A stretch of DNA of 64,000 nucleotides from Bordetella parapertussis (GTDB lineage: Bacteria > Pseudomonadota > Gammaproteobacteria > Burkholderiales > SG8-41). Position 1 is the first letter of the stretch. Each line of letters begins with the position of its first letter. Both the position numbers and the translations under genes were made by a program. This document shows positions 1 through 9,896 of the stretch, piece by piece. The notes beneath the pieces are model-generated. The model was given only the letters and a program-made list of their open reading frames with translations, did no database searches and was not told the origin of the DNA. Location of the stretch: assembly GCA_945885345.1 (NCBI GenBank), contig CAMCYP010000004.1, positions 1 through 64,000 of the forward strand. The letters run 5' to 3'.

Positions 1-2580
1 CAGTGTGCCGAGCAGCGACTGCGCCGGCGGCGACTTGATGCTTGTGCCGCCGTCCTCTTCAGTGACCACAGACACGCTGCCCAGCAGATGCAGCTGTCGT
101 TTCGCGCGCGTTGCCGCGACGTACAGCAAACGCCCGTCTTCCAGGCCTTGTTTTTCACTGTTGAACTGTTCAATCCACGCATAAATCGGATCACCGTCAT
201 CACCCGCCGCGTTGATCGGCGCCAGCAACAGCGCATTGCTGCCATCCACATCCGGCTGCTCGGTCCACAGGAACAATTTCTTGTCGTCGTGGCGCGGCGA
301 TTTTGCGAGCCCGGGCACGATCACGACATCGAACTCGAGTCCCTTGGCCTTGTGGATGGTCATGATCTGCAGGCTGTCGTCGGCAGCCAGATCGGGCAAG
401 GCATACAACTGTCCGAGACCGGCTTCGAATGTGGCGCGATCCGGCAAGGCACCGGCATCTTCGTGCTGGTCAAGGTAGCGGAAATAGGTTTCCGCATCTT
501 CGAGATCCGTCTCCTGTTCCACGCAGGCCGGACCGCCCAGCGCGTACCAGGCGCCGGCCACGTGCTCGCGCAGCGGACCACGGGCGCGTTGTGCAAGGCT
601 GGTCGCCAGCGCGGCACGCACACGCTCAAGTCGTGCGCGGCCATCCGCCGAGAGTTGCGCAACGCGTTGCCCGTCCTGTATCGCGGACCACAGCGTCAGC
701 TGCGCATCGCCTGCGGCCAGCACATGCAGATCCGCCAGCGTCAACCCACACCACGGCGCGCGCAACACCGCGAGCCACGCCACCCGGTCAGCCGGATGTG
801 CGAGGGCACGTGTCAGCGCCAGCAAATCCTGTATCACGGGGCGCTGGCCCAGCGGTTCGATGTCGATGGCACGGAAGCGCAGCCCGGCCGCTTTCAGTGC
901 CGGCACGATCTCGCGCAGATGACCGCGGGTGCGTACCAGGATCGCCACCTTCGCGGCAGGATCGGCCTCGCGCGCAGCGTGAACGATCTGCGCAACGCGC
1001 TGCGCTTCTTCCACAGCGGCATCACCAAACAGTGGATGGATGGTGACCGCATCCCCCGTCAACGCAGCACGCGTCGCCACCGACGCGGTATACGGCACTG
1101 CACCCGAGGTGATGTTTTCCTCGGCCGGCATGACGCGCACGAAAGCCGTATTGACCCAGTCGACGATGCCGGACTGCGAACGGAAATTCGCCGACAGCGC
1201 CACCGGATGCAAATCAACACCGGCTATGCCTTCCTTGCGCGCGCGCAGGAACAAGCCGACTTCGGCTTCACGGAAACGGTAAATGGATTGCATCGGATCA
1301 CCGACGGCGAACACCGTGCGTCCGTCATCCGGTGACCACCCGGCTGTCAAGCGGCCAATCAGTTCGGACTGGCTGATCGACGTGTCCTGGAATTCATCGA
1401 TCAGCAGGTGGCGAATACGGTAATCGAGCGCGAAAGTCAGGTCGGTCGGTTCGTCTTCGGTGCCCAGCGCATGCAAGGCGCCCTGCGCCACTTCCGTGAA
1501 ATCCACCTGGCGGCGCGCCTGGAACACCAGCTTCAACTGCGCCACGGCATGTGGCAGCAAACGCAGGATTGCGCCCAGCACCTGCCATTGATTGTCGCCG
1601 TAATGAGGCGGCGGCAGGCGGCGCATGGCGGCCAGCGCAGGACGCACATCGACTGACGCATCGAGGGCCGCAAACAAAGCTTGCGCGCGCTCTTTCCACG
1701 GTTGTGCGGGTTTGCCGGCGGGGAAACCTTCATTCTTCGTCAGCCGTTGCCGCCAGTGTTCGTCTTCCTTCAGAAATATGAAGGCCAGTGCCATCCAGGA
1801 TTCGTCATCATCGGCAAATGTGCCCTGCCCGAGATTACCCAGGGCGTAATCGGCCAACGCATGAATTTCCGCATTCAGCTGCGGCGGAATCGCGGCACGC
1901 AGGCGCTGCGCCGCCGCGACACGAACCTGCTGTAACGCCGATTCAAGTCGACCGCGATCAAGGCCGTGTATCTGGCGCAGCCACTGGTCACGGCGCGCCA
2001 GCATGTCAGCCAGCAAGGCCTCCGTGCGTGCCACATCGTTATCGAGATGCGCGAGCACGTTTTCCACATCGGCCGCCGCGGGGCCATCATCGTTCACCAG
2101 CGCAATCGTCGCCCTTGCAGCTTCCAGATGCAGTTCCGACGCATCTTCCACAGTCTCCGGCTGTGCGCCAAACTGCGACAGCACCGGCATCTGTCGCGTC
2201 AGCCCTGCGCACAGGGCATCAATGGTCTGGATGCGCAGTTGCGCAGGATTGTCGGCGAGGTGCCAACCCGCTTCATGGTCGCGGCGTAACGCAGCCGCAG
2301 CGAGCTTGAGGGTTAATTCTTCGTGTGCCGACGCCGGCGCCTTGCCCGCCTGTGCATCGGTCAGTGCCTGCAGCACGCGTTCACGCATTTCGCCGGCAGC
2401 TTTTTTGGTGAACGTGACCGCGATGATTTCTTCGGCGTGATCAACACGTGCGAGCAGCAGCAGATAACGCTGGATCAGCAGTTCGGTCTTGCCCGAACCC
2501 GCGGGCGCCTGCACGATGAACGAGCGCTCGGGATCCAGCGCATCGCGGCGCTGATCGATATCGGGTACGGTTGCGCTCAT
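1..2580 (-). CDS. UvrD/RecB-type helicase, AddA-like (partial, C-terminus beyond window)
   Basis: ATP-dependent 3'-5' DNA helicase that, with the nuclease encoded just upstream, should process double-strand breaks for recombination. The frame is open from the ATG at 2580 to position 1 (860 codons seen, no stop). Superfamily 1 motifs appear in order: Walker A APAGSGKT at residues 25-32, motif Ia AVTFTKKAAGEM near 54-65, Walker B/II LLIDEFQDTS near 390-400, motif III VGDPMQSIYRFRE near 420, and motif VI VAATRAKRQL near 820. The start codon overlaps the stop of the nuclease gene as ATGA, so the two are translationally coupled. Whether a C-terminal nuclease domain follows, as in true AddA or RecB, cannot be seen. 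Family assignment is firm; the name AddA is an inference from the pairing. Confidence 0.93.
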   Translation of the reverse strand, partial: MSATVPDIDQRRDALDPERSFIVQAPAGSGKTELLIQRYLLLLARVDHAEEIIAVTFTKKAAGEMRERVLQALTDAQAGKAPASAHEELTLKLAAAALRRDHEAGWHLADNPAQLRIQTIDALCAGLTRQMPVLSQFGAQPETVEDASELHLEAARATIALVNDDGPAAADVENVLAHLDNDVARTEALLADMLARRDQWLRQIHGLDRGRLESALQQVRVAAAQRLRAAIPPQLNAEIHALADYALGNLGQGTFADDDESWMALAFIFLKEDEHWRQRLTKNEGFPAGKPAQPWKERAQALFAALDASVDVRPALAAMRRLPPPHYGDNQWQVLGAILRLLPHAVAQLKLVFQARRQVDFTEVAQGALHALGTEDEPTDLTFALDYRIRHLLIDEFQDTSISQSELIGRLTAGWSPDDGRTVFAVGDPMQSIYRFREAEVGLFLRARKEGIAGVDLHPVALSANFRSQSGIVDWVNTAFVRVMPAEENITSGAVPYTASVATRAALTGDAVTIHPLFGDAAVEEAQRVAQIVHAAREADPAAKVAILVRTRGHLREIVPALKAAGLRFRAIDIEPLGQRPVIQDLLALTRALAHPADRVAWLAVLRAPWCGLTLADLHVLAAGDAQLTLWSAIQDGQRVAQLSADGRARLERVRAALATSLAQRARGPLREHVAGAWYALGGPACVEQETDLEDAETYFRYLDQHEDAGALPDRATFEAGLGQLYALPDLAADDSLQIMTIHKAKGLEFDVVIVPGLAKSPRHDDKKLFLWTEQPDVDGSNALLLAPINAAGDDGDPIYAWIEQFNSEKQGLEDGRLLYVAATRAKRQLHLLGSVSVVTEEDGGTSIKSPPAQSLLGTL

Positions 2581-5294
2581 CGCTCCGCCCCCCCGTCTTC
2601 CAGAGTCTGTCCGATACGTTCGCGTATACGGCAAAACGCCTGCTGATCACACAAACGGCAGGTGTCAGGATGGCGTTTTGGATCCACCGCCGCCACGCCC
2701 GCAGAAAACTGCCCTGCGATGCGTTCCAGATCAGCCTGCCATGCCGCAACCACATCCGGCCACGCCGGATAACGGTCGCGGTAGCGCGATTCGGCCCAGG
2801 CCTTGATGCCCGGCAGCAGATCAGCGTCGCGCGCGAGCCCGACATATTTCATGTCGCCGGCCCGCACCTGCGCAAACGCCACCGCCGCAGCACCGGATTC
2901 TGCAGTCAGCAGGTACAGGGGCAACTGCGGTTCATCGGGTCGCTCGCCGAGCATCGCACCTGCAGTGGCCTTGCCGGTTTTGTAATCAATCACGATGCGA
3001 CGACCGTCCGCCGTTTCATCAACACGATCCAGCCGCGCATTGAGCGTCAGGCCGCCGATGGCCATACCACGTTTGTCTTCCACGGCAATCACGGTGAATG
3101 CGCCACGCCGACGGTCTTGTTCCAGCCATGCGCGCGCGAGGCCGATGAGCCGGCGTTTTTCGATATCGGAAAAACGCCCTGACAAGGTCGTCGGTCGCTC
3201 ACGCCGGATGCGCGCCATCGCGGCATCAGCCGCATCCGCAAGCAAGGCATCGAGATCAGCATCGCTGATTGCTGCCAGCGCATCGCTGTTGCGCAATTTC
3301 TCCCACGCCTTCGCCAGTACGCGGTGCACCAGCGTGCCGCGCTCTGCGGCATCAAGCCCGGCGTGCGGCGCTTCAGGGACTGTGGAATACAGGCGATGTT
3401 TTGCATAGGCGCGGAACGGGCAGGCTGCCTGATCCTTGATCAATGCAGTGCCGGCACCGGTCACCGTGCCCTCAATAAGCGCAGGTGCCGCATCATCCAG
3501 CAAGCGTTCATCGCCACGCGTGGCGTAAATCGCGTCGCGGAATTCCGGATAAGCTGCAATCGCCACATCCGCTTCTGCGATCCGGGCAATCAGCGGACTG
3601 GGGCGCAACTCACGATCATCTTCCTGCAAGGGATGGCTCAGCACCACTTCGGCGGCGGCCTTACACCATTGCGTTGTCGTACGCCGTGCAGCAGCCAGCA
3701 CATCGGCAGCGGTACTGTGCGGCAACCCTGCAGCACGCTGCAGCGCCAACAGCAGGAAGGGATTGGGGCGCGGCGCCGGCGGCCAGTTATTGTCGCTGAG
3801 TCCCATGACCCACAGGCCGTCGAAGGTCAGCCCGCCGGCTTCGAGCACGCCGAGGATCTGGATCGGCACTTCCGGCGATTCCGGCTGAAACAAGGTATCG
3901 GCGGCAATGCGACGCAGCCGCGATAAGGCTTCCGCATACGGCATGCGCGGCACGACGCGATCCAGTGCCGCAAATGCAGCGACCACGTCATGCCATTTTT
4001 TCAGGGCCTGGTATTCGTTGGAATCCAAGCCTCGCTCACCCGGAAATCCTGCAACAGCGAGCGCTTCCGACAGGGCTTTCGCCCATGTCGATGGCGGATG
4101 TGTGCCAAACAGGCGGTCTCTGCGGAACCCCGCCAATGCTGCCAGACGCCTTGCAAGCTGCGGGCAATCGCCGCCATGTTCAGCGACCATGCCCTGCAAG
4201 CGGTCCAGCGTGACCACGGGTTCGGCGCGGCGGCGCAATTCCACATCCAGCGCGGCGCGGGAATCACGCTCCGCTTCGCCACCACTGATGAACGGTGAAC
4301 ACAGCAGCCGGCTGGCGCGTTCGAATTCAATGTCGCGCCCCGCCAGTTCCAGCAGCAGCAACGCGGCATTCACCAGCGGATAAGCCACCAGCGGTTCGCC
4401 CAGCGACAGGTTGAACGGCAAAACGCCGGCTGCAGTACCGGGCAGCGCGTAATCCGGTGCCATGGTAGCGCTGAATATGCGCACAATCGCCGACCGCCGC
4501 GCAGCGAGGTCGGGGACAACGATGCCGATGCGCGAGCAGCCAGCCTGAAGTCGCGCGCGCGCCCATGCCGCGGCACGGTGGATTTCCTGTTCCGCATCGG
4601 CGCATGGCACGCGCAGCACGCGGCTGACGCACACCGGTGGTTCCGCCATCAATATCGCGGAACCCGCAGTTTGCAAGTTCGTCAGGAATTCGGCCTGCTG
4701 TGGTGTAAAACCATCGAACCCGTACGCCACCAGCGTCTGCGGCGGCTGGATGCAACCGCTCGCAATGAGCGACGGCAGCCGGTCGGCCAGTTGCGCAGTA
4801 TCCATCTGGCCATTGCGTTGCAGGGTGCGTTCGTAACGTGGCGCCCAATCCTGGAACGCGCGGGAGTCATCGTTCAGTGCAGCATTGTCCATACGCGGAG
4901 CAAGCCGCCACGCCGTACTGAGTTGCCATGCCTCGTACGCCAGGCGTGCAGCATCAGCCACTGCGAGCAAAGTCCCGCCGGCAGCCGAATTGCGCAGCAG
5001 GTTTTCCCACAAGGCATGCGCCTGCGCGGACGAAAGCGGCAGTGGCAAGGGCGGCGTATCGGCATACAGCGCTTCATTCCAGGTACGCTCGAGGAATCCG
5101 CTCCACGGCAGGATGTCAGCAGATTCCCACAAGGTTTTGCCCTGCCCGGCCTGGAAATCACCGAATCCGCGCTGCAGCGCAAGGGCAAGACGGTGATTTG
5201 GGGTGACAACAGCAATGCTGCCGGACGGCAACTGCGCCAGTCGCGCAAAAACCTCGTCGTGGGAAATAGCCGGAAATGTGGCTGCGGTGGTCAT
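2577..5294 (-). CDS. PD-(D/E)XK nuclease, AddB-like DNA repair protein
   Basis: Inactivated-helicase-like N-terminal region followed by a RecB-family nuclease domain, about 905 residues. Seen: a VTPNHRLALALQRGF segment near the N-terminus where AddB-type proteins carry their degenerate nucleotide site, the GTLVHRVL nuclease motif, the catalytic IVIDYKTGK motif near residue 770, and a C-terminal C-x2-C-x5-C (CRLCDQQAFC) with a further Cys in ACPFRAYA ahead of the nuclease core. That four-cysteine layout matches the iron-sulfur staple of AddB and Cas4. It resembles the family annotated in proteobacteria as 'probable DNA repair protein' next to a UvrD helicase. Start: I prefer the ATG at 5294 to a GTG eight codons upstream. 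Coupled to the downstream helicase through ATGA. Confidence 0.9.
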   Translation of the reverse strand: MTTAATFPAISHDEVFARLAQLPSGSIAVVTPNHRLALALQRGFGDFQAGQGKTLWESADILPWSGFLERTWNEALYADTPPLPLPLSSAQAHALWENLLRNSAAGGTLLAVADAARLAYEAWQLSTAWRLAPRMDNAALNDDSRAFQDWAPRYERTLQRNGQMDTAQLADRLPSLIASGCIQPPQTLVAYGFDGFTPQQAEFLTNLQTAGSAILMAEPPVCVSRVLRVPCADAEQEIHRAAAWARARLQAGCSRIGIVVPDLAARRSAIVRIFSATMAPDYALPGTAAGVLPFNLSLGEPLVAYPLVNAALLLLELAGRDIEFERASRLLCSPFISGGEAERDSRAALDVELRRRAEPVVTLDRLQGMVAEHGGDCPQLARRLAALAGFRRDRLFGTHPPSTWAKALSEALAVAGFPGERGLDSNEYQALKKWHDVVAAFAALDRVVPRMPYAEALSRLRRIAADTLFQPESPEVPIQILGVLEAGGLTFDGLWVMGLSDNNWPPAPRPNPFLLLALQRAAGLPHSTAADVLAAARRTTTQWCKAAAEVVLSHPLQEDDRELRPSPLIARIAEADVAIAAYPEFRDAIYATRGDERLLDDAAPALIEGTVTGAGTALIKDQAACPFRAYAKHRLYSTVPEAPHAGLDAAERGTLVHRVLAKAWEKLRNSDALAAISDADLDALLADAADAAMARIRRERPTTLSGRFSDIEKRRLIGLARAWLEQDRRRGAFTVIAVEDKRGMAIGGLTLNARLDRVDETADGRRIVIDYKTGKATAGAMLGERPDEPQLPLYLLTAESGAAAVAFAQVRAGDMKYVGLARDADLLPGIKAWAESRYRDRYPAWPDVVAAWQADLERIAGQFSAGVAAVDPKRHPDTCRLCDQQAFCRIRERIGQTLEDGGAER

Positions 5295-5340
5295 GAAACG
5301 CGATACTAAACCCGCCACCGCAACGACGCAGGATGCGTCG

Positions 5341-5664
5341 TTATTTTTCGATCAGGTGCTTCTTTTCCTTGACCTTGGCCCACTCATCAGCATCCGCCGG
5401 CGCATCTTTTTTCTCGATGATCGGCTTCCAGACTTTGGCCAATTCGGCGTTCAAGGCGGTAAATTCGCGCTGCGAGTCCGGCACGTCGTCTTCGGCAAAA
5501 ATCGCTTCCACCGGGCATTCGGCCACGCACAGGGTGCAATCGATGCACTCATCCGGGTCGATGACCAGCATGTTCGGGCCTTCGCGGAAGCAGTCCACCG
5601 GGCAGACATCGACACAGTCGGAGTATTTGCACTTGATGCAGGTCTCGGTCACAACGTAAGTCAT
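5341..5664 (-). CDS. fdxA: 7Fe ferredoxin FdxA
   Basis: Small acidic electron carrier of 107 residues holding one [3Fe-4S] and one [4Fe-4S] cluster. The cysteine pattern is complete: C9, C17 and C50 fit the 3Fe cluster, and C21, C40, C43 and C46 (CIDCTLC) fit the 4Fe cluster. The segment after residue 57 is the usual charged C-terminal tail, ending KEKKHLIEK. The start is the ATG at 5664, where the sequence becomes the conserved MTYVVTETC; an upstream in-frame extension to 5874 is not supported. A Shine-Dalgarno AGGAA lies before it. Divergent from trxA across a 196 bp promoter region. Electron partner not evident from context. Confidence 0.97.
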   Translation of the reverse strand: MTYVVTETCIKCKYSDCVDVCPVDCFREGPNMLVIDPDECIDCTLCVAECPVEAIFAEDDVPDSQREFTALNAELAKVWKPIIEKKDAPADADEWAKVKEKKHLIEK

Positions 5665-5860
5665 GGAAATTCCTGAAAAACACCACCTTGAAACGGCGGA
5701 AAGTGGCCGCATTTTAACAGATGACGCGTTACAGCAAACGGTATGGACCAGCAGGGTGCGCCGCTTCCCAAAGGCGGGGAATTTGGATAGGATAGTTACT
5801 CCATTCCTCGCCGCGGGCCCGTGGCGACCTCCTTTTTCAATAACAAGGCAGGACCTTAAT

Positions 5861-6187
5861 ATGAGTGAGCACATTCACCACGTGACTGATGATTCTTTTG
5901 ATCCCGAGGTGCTGCAATCAGCAACCCCGGTGCTGGTCGACTATTGGGCCGAATGGTGCGGCCCCTGCAAAATGATTGCCCCCATCCTCGACGAAGTTGC
6001 CCGGGAATACTCGGGCAAGCTGAAGGTCGCGAAACTCAACATTGATGATAACCAGGCCACGCCGCCCAAGTACGGCATCCGCGGTATCCCGACGCTGATG
6101 ATCTTCAAGAACGGCTCGGTGGAAGCCACCAAAGTCGGTGCATTGTCAAAATCACAGTTGACCGCGTTTATTGACAGTCATATCTGA
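5861..6187 (+). CDS. trxA: Thioredoxin TrxA
   Basis: Cytosolic thiol-disulfide oxidoreductase of 108 residues that reduces disulfides in ribonucleotide reductase, PAPS reductase and many other proteins. The active site WCGPC is at residues 32-36, the conserved cis-proline is in GIPTLMIF, and the sequence spans a full thioredoxin fold from [13 protein letters not shown] to the C-terminal FIDSHI. Standard length for TrxA. It lies directly upstream of rho in the same direction, an order common in beta- and gammaproteobacteria. A strong promoter for rho appears to lie in its last codons. Confidence 0.98.
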   Translation: MSEHIHHVTDDSFDPEVLQSATPVLVDYWAEWCGPCKMIAPILDEVAREYSGKLKVAKLNIDDNQATPPKYGIRGIPTLMIFKNGSVEATKVGALSKSQLTAFIDSHI

Positions 6188-6197
6188 ACGCTATAAT
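6171..6197 (+). promoter_or_regulatory. Sigma-70-type promoter for rho
   Basis: TTGACA at 6171-6176 and TATAAT at 6192-6197, both perfect consensus hexamers but with a short 15 bp spacer. The -35 lies in the final codons of trxA and the -10 just after its stop. It would start transcription near 6204 and give rho an untranslated leader of about 150 nt, which fits the known autogenous attenuation of rho in other bacteria. Confidence 0.6.
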
Positions 6198-6354
6198 CTC
6201 CCTCCAGCGCCTGACCCATTAAGCCGCTCCCGGCACTGAATAAAAGAGCACGGCAGGCGCTGGCGAAGCAGTAACAAAGCCCAGCAGCACCCAAGCAACA
6301 CCGCTTCCCCTCCTTCAATTCCCCTGTTTTTTCCGCGACCAACGCCCGAAGTCC

Positions 6355-7614
6355 ATGCATTTATCCGACCTTAAAAATCTCCACGTCGGCGAACTCGTCG
6401 ATATGGCCGTCAAAAACGAGATTGACGGCGCCAACCGGCTTCGCAAACAAGAACTGATTTTTGCGCTGCTGAAAAACCAGGCCAAGAAAGGTGAGTCGAT
6501 CTTCGGCGGCGGCACGCTGGAAGTGCTGCCCGACGGCTTCGGTTTCCTGCGTTCACCCGACACGTCCTATCTCGCCGGCACCGACGACATTTACGTGTCG
6601 CCCTCGCAGATCCGCCGCTTCAACCTGCACACCGGCGACACCATCGAAGGCGAGATCCGCACCCCGAAGGAAGGCGAACGCTACTTCGCGCTGGTCAAGG
6701 TCGACAAAGTCAATGAAGACTCGCCGGAGAATTCCAAACACAAGATCCTGTTTGAGAACCTGACGCCGTATCACCCGACAGAACATCTCAAACTCGAACG
6801 CGACATCAAGGCCGAGGAAAACATCACCGGCCGCATCATCGACATCATCGCCCCCATCGGCAAAGGCCAGCGTGGACTGATCGTGTCACCGCCCAAGGCT
6901 GGCAAAACCGTGCTGATGCAGCACATTGCCCACGCCATCACCGCCAACCATCCCGAAGTCGTGCTGATCGTGCTGCTGATCGACGAACGGCCGGAAGAGG
7001 TGACGGAGATGCAGCGCTCGGTGAAGGGCGAAGTGCTGTCCTCCACATTCGACGAACCGGCCAGCCGCCATGTACAGGTCGCCGAGATGGTGATCGAAAA
7101 AGCCAAGCGCCTGATCGAACACAAAAAAGACGTCGTCATTCTGCTCGACTCCATCACCCGCCTCGCGCGCGCCTACAACACCGTGGTACCGGCCTCCGGC
7201 AAGGTGCTGACCGGCGGCGTCGACGCCAATGCGCTGCAGCGCCCGAAGCGTTTTTTCGGTGCCGCGCGCAACGTCGAGGAAGGCGGCAGCCTGACCATCC
7301 TCGCCACCGCGCTGATCGATACCGGCTCGCGGATGGATGACGTGATCTATGAAGAATTCAAAGGCACCGGCAATATGGAAATCCATCTTGACCGGCGCAT
7401 GTACGAAAAACGCATTTTCCCGGCGATCAACGTCAACCGCTCCGGCACCCGGCGCGAGGAACTTCTGATCCCCAAGGATGTGCTGCAGAAAATCTGGGTG
7501 CTGCGCAAGCTGCTCTACCCGATGGACGAACTCGAAGCGACCGAATTCCTGCTCGACAAGGTTCGGGCCACCAAAACAAACGCGGACTTCTTCGACTCGA
7601 TGCGTCGGGGCTAG
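6355..7614 (+). CDS. rho: Transcription termination factor Rho
   Basis: Hexameric RNA-dependent ATPase that ends transcription at C-rich, unstructured RNA. The 419-residue protein has the N-terminal Rho domain ([18 protein letters not shown]), the RNA-binding cold-shock-like fold with [16 protein letters not shown], the P-loop [10 protein letters not shown] near residues 181-190, Walker [17 protein letters not shown] near 260-275, and the Q/R-loop region [20 protein letters not shown]. Length and motif order are normal for a proteobacterial Rho without insertion. It follows trxA with a leader of about 170 bp that carries its own promoter. No strong intrinsic terminator follows. Confidence 0.99.
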   Translation: MHLSDLKNLHVGELVDMAVKNEIDGANRLRKQELIFALLKNQAKKGESIFGGGTLEVLPDGFGFLRSPDTSYLAGTDDIYVSPSQIRRFNLHTGDTIEGEIRTPKEGERYFALVKVDKVNEDSPENSKHKILFENLTPYHPTEHLKLERDIKAEENITGRIIDIIAPIGKGQRGLIVSPPKAGKTVLMQHIAHAITANHPEVVLIVLLIDERPEEVTEMQRSVKGEVLSSTFDEPASRHVQVAEMVIEKAKRLIEHKKDVVILLDSITRLARAYNTVVPASGKVLTGGVDANALQRPKRFFGAARNVEEGGSLTILATALIDTGSRMDDVIYEEFKGTGNMEIHLDRRMYEKRIFPAINVNRSGTRREELLIPKDVLQKIWVLRKLLYPMDELEATEFLLDKVRATKTNADFFDSMRRG

Positions 7615-7852
7615 TGGTCGCACTCCCGCGACGCGGGAATCTTGCGCTTCCCTGCTGCGGTGACTGATGTAACTCATCTGCGACATCGCACCATGCCTTT
7701 CAGGGTTATTGCAAATATCTTCTTTGCATCGGTCTCCGAGGGAATTCCGCGCCAGCCTGGCTGTTAGCCGGAGAGTGCTGCGCGGACGCGCCGCATGCGA
7801 TCCAGGTGTAATCTGACCGGAGCGTCAAGGTGACTTTTTCAAGGAGCCCGAC

Positions 7853-8278
7853 ATGACCCGATTCCTGCTGCTCGCAATGCTGCTGATCACCGGTTGCGCC
7901 CAACTGCCACCGCTGCCCGAAGATGCCGTTGCCAAGCGTTTCGAGCCCCGGTCTGACCGCGCGGTCATTTATCTCGCGCGACCTGCCGTCGATCCCGCGT
8001 TCATTGCCCCGGTCATGCTGGATGACCTGATGATCGGCTCGACCTATAGTGGCACTTACATGCGCATCGAATTACCCGCAGGCACCCACATCGTTCGTGG
8101 CATGGCTGGCGATTCCGGCAGCATCAAAATCACCGTCGCCGCAGGACAAATTTACTACCTGCAGCATCGCGCCTACGGTCATCGGTCTTTTGTCAGTTCC
8201 AGCTTTGATCAAGTCGACCCGGGCCAGGGACGCTTATTGGTCTCGCGTGGTCAACTGAGCGCGCTGATCAGCCTTTGA
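7853..8278 (+). CDS. DUF2846-type lipoprotein
   Basis: Predicted small lipoprotein of 141 residues. The N-terminus MTRFLLLAMLLITGCAQL is a lipoprotein signal with lipobox ITGC, so the mature protein starts at Cys15. The body contains a compact beta-rich domain with RAVIYLARP, a PAGTHIVRG turn and GQIYYLQHR, which resembles the DUF2846 family of envelope lipoproteins. A good ribosome site (AAGGAG) precedes the ATG. Function unknown. It stands alone between rho and rpmE. Family call is by motif resemblance. Confidence 0.8.
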   Translation: MTRFLLLAMLLITGCAQLPPLPEDAVAKRFEPRSDRAVIYLARPAVDPAFIAPVMLDDLMIGSTYSGTYMRIELPAGTHIVRGMAGDSGSIKITVAAGQIYYLQHRAYGHRSFVSSSFDQVDPGQGRLLVSRGQLSALISL

Positions 8279-8477
8279 TCAGGCACCGCCTGCTGCTGAT
8301 CGCAGCAACGGGCGGCCTGCCTGCCGGTCGACCCCGGCGCCGGGCCGCAAGGACCGGTTGCTGGCTGCATTTTGCTCGGCGACCGCTGGCCCGATTAGCC
8401 CCCTTGCTCTGATGAGCCAAATCCACGATAATTACCGGTTTCCCGCTTAGCTCGGGCACCCAGCTCAGGATATCGCC

Positions 8478-8711
8478 ATGAAAGCCGATGCACACCCGGA
8501 ATACACTGAAATTTCAGTCACTTGCAGCTGTGGCCACAAGTGGCAGACCCGCTCGACCATGGGCAAGGACCTGAGCGTCGAGGTCTGCTCGGAATGCCAT
8601 CCGTTCTATACCGGCAAGCAAAAGACGCTGGACACAGCCGGTCGCATCGAGAAATTCAACCAGAAATACGGCAAAAAAACGCCGGCCGCCCCCAAGGCAA
8701 CAGCAGCCTGA
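8478..8711 (+). CDS. rpmE: 50S ribosomal protein L31
   Basis: Zinc-binding form of L31, 77 residues, on the large subunit near the central protuberance. Two cysteine pairs are seen, CSCG near residues 15-18 and [13 protein letters not shown] near 36-48, the latter being the family signature. This is the C+ (zinc) form rather than the cysteine-free YkgM type. The C-terminal [12 protein letters not shown] tail is typical of betaproteobacterial L31. Monocistronic, ending at an intrinsic terminator. Confidence 0.97.
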   Translation: MKADAHPEYTEISVTCSCGHKWQTRSTMGKDLSVEVCSECHPFYTGKQKTLDTAGRIEKFNQKYGKKTPAAPKATAA

Positions 8712-8735
8712 TTCGCCGGGGTACGGTGACGACGA

Positions 8736-8764
8736 GGGCAGCCACGCGGCTGCCCTTTGTTTTG
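8736..8764 (+). terminator. Intrinsic terminator of rpmE
   Basis: Perfect 8 bp stem GGGCAGCC/GGCTGCCC with loop ACGC (8736-8755), followed by TTTGTTTT. Confidence 0.85.
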
Positions 8765-8831
8765 GCATAGGTTTTGCCATGAAAATCTGGCGCACTGCGC
8801 ACTCGCGATTAAAAACACAGGAACCCAACAG

Positions 8832-9890
8832 ATGAAAACATTTCGCATCGCCGTGATCCCCGGTGACGGCATCGGCAAGGAAGTCATGCCCGAAGGCTTG
8901 CGCGCGCTCGAAGCCACCGGCCGCAAATTCGGCATCCAGTTCAAGCTCGATGAATTCGACTGGAGCTGCGACTACTACGCCAAACACGGCCGCATGATGC
9001 CGGAAGACGGCCTCAAGATGCTCGAGAAGCACGATGCGGTGTACTTCGGTGCAGCCGGCTGGCCGGAGACGGTACCCGACCACATCTCGCTGTGGGGTCT
9101 GTTGATCCCGTTCCGCCGCGGCTATGACCAGTACGTGAATCTGCGCCCGGTGCGACTGATGCCTGGCATGAAATGCCCACTCGCGAACCGCAATGTGGGC
9201 GACATCGACTTCTGGGTGGTGCGCGAAAACAGCGAAGGTGAATACTCTTCCGTTGGAGGCCGCATGTACGGCGGCACCGATCGCGAGTTCGTGACGCAGC
9301 AGGCGATCTTCTCTCGCGTGGGTGTCGACCGCATCCTGAAGTTCGCCTACGAACTGGCGCAGAAGCGCCCGAAAAAACACCTGACTTCAGCGACCAAGTC
9401 CAACGGCATTTCCATCTCGATGCCGTACTGGGATGAGCGCGTAAAGGAAATGGCAGCGAAGTATCCCGGTGTGAAAACCGACCAGTACCACATCGACATC
9501 CTGACCGCGCATTTCGTCATGCACCCGGACTGGTTCGATGTCGTCGTCGCCTCCAACCTGTTCGGCGACATCCTCTCGGACCTCGGTCCTGCAGCCACCG
9601 GTACCATCGGTATCGCGCCATCGGCAAACATGAATCCGGAACGGCTGTTTCCCTCGCTGTTTGAGCCGGTGCACGGCTCGGCGCCCGATATCTACGGCAA
9701 AAAAATCGCTAATCCGATCGGCCAGATCTGGGCCGGCTCAATGATGCTCGACCACCTCGGCTGTCCCGAAGCTGGCGCCGCCATGGTCAAGGCGATTGAA
9801 ACTGCGCTGCGTGAAGGTCCGAAAACACCGGATCTCGGCGGCAAGGCAACGACCGCGGATCTCGGCAAGGCCATCGCCGAAGCGATCTGA
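8832..9890 (+). CDS. Tartrate dehydrogenase/D-malate dehydrogenase (decarboxylating)
   Basis: NAD-dependent beta-decarboxylating dehydrogenase of 352 residues, related to isopropylmalate and isocitrate dehydrogenases. Seen: AVIPGDGIGKEVMPEG at the N-terminus, NLRPVRLMPGM in the substrate site, VRENSEGEYSS (the ENSEGEY form typical of TtuC/DmlA rather than LeuB), the metal-binding aspartates in NLFGDILSDLGP, and the cofactor motif LFEPVHGSAPDIYGK. Start is the ATG at 8832, where the conserved MKTFRIAVIPGDG begins. It probably acts on D-malate, tartrate or a related hydroxyacid, which fits the neighbouring organic-acid transporters. Exact substrate not decided by sequence. Confidence 0.9.
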   Translation: MKTFRIAVIPGDGIGKEVMPEGLRALEATGRKFGIQFKLDEFDWSCDYYAKHGRMMPEDGLKMLEKHDAVYFGAAGWPETVPDHISLWGLLIPFRRGYDQYVNLRPVRLMPGMKCPLANRNVGDIDFWVVRENSEGEYSSVGGRMYGGTDREFVTQQAIFSRVGVDRILKFAYELAQKRPKKHLTSATKSNGISISMPYWDERVKEMAAKYPGVKTDQYHIDILTAHFVMHPDWFDVVVASNLFGDILSDLGPAATGTIGIAPSANMNPERLFPSLFEPVHGSAPDIYGKKIANPIGQIWAGSMMLDHLGCPEAGAAMVKAIETALREGPKTPDLGGKATTADLGKAIAEAI

Positions 9891-9896
9891 CCCGGT

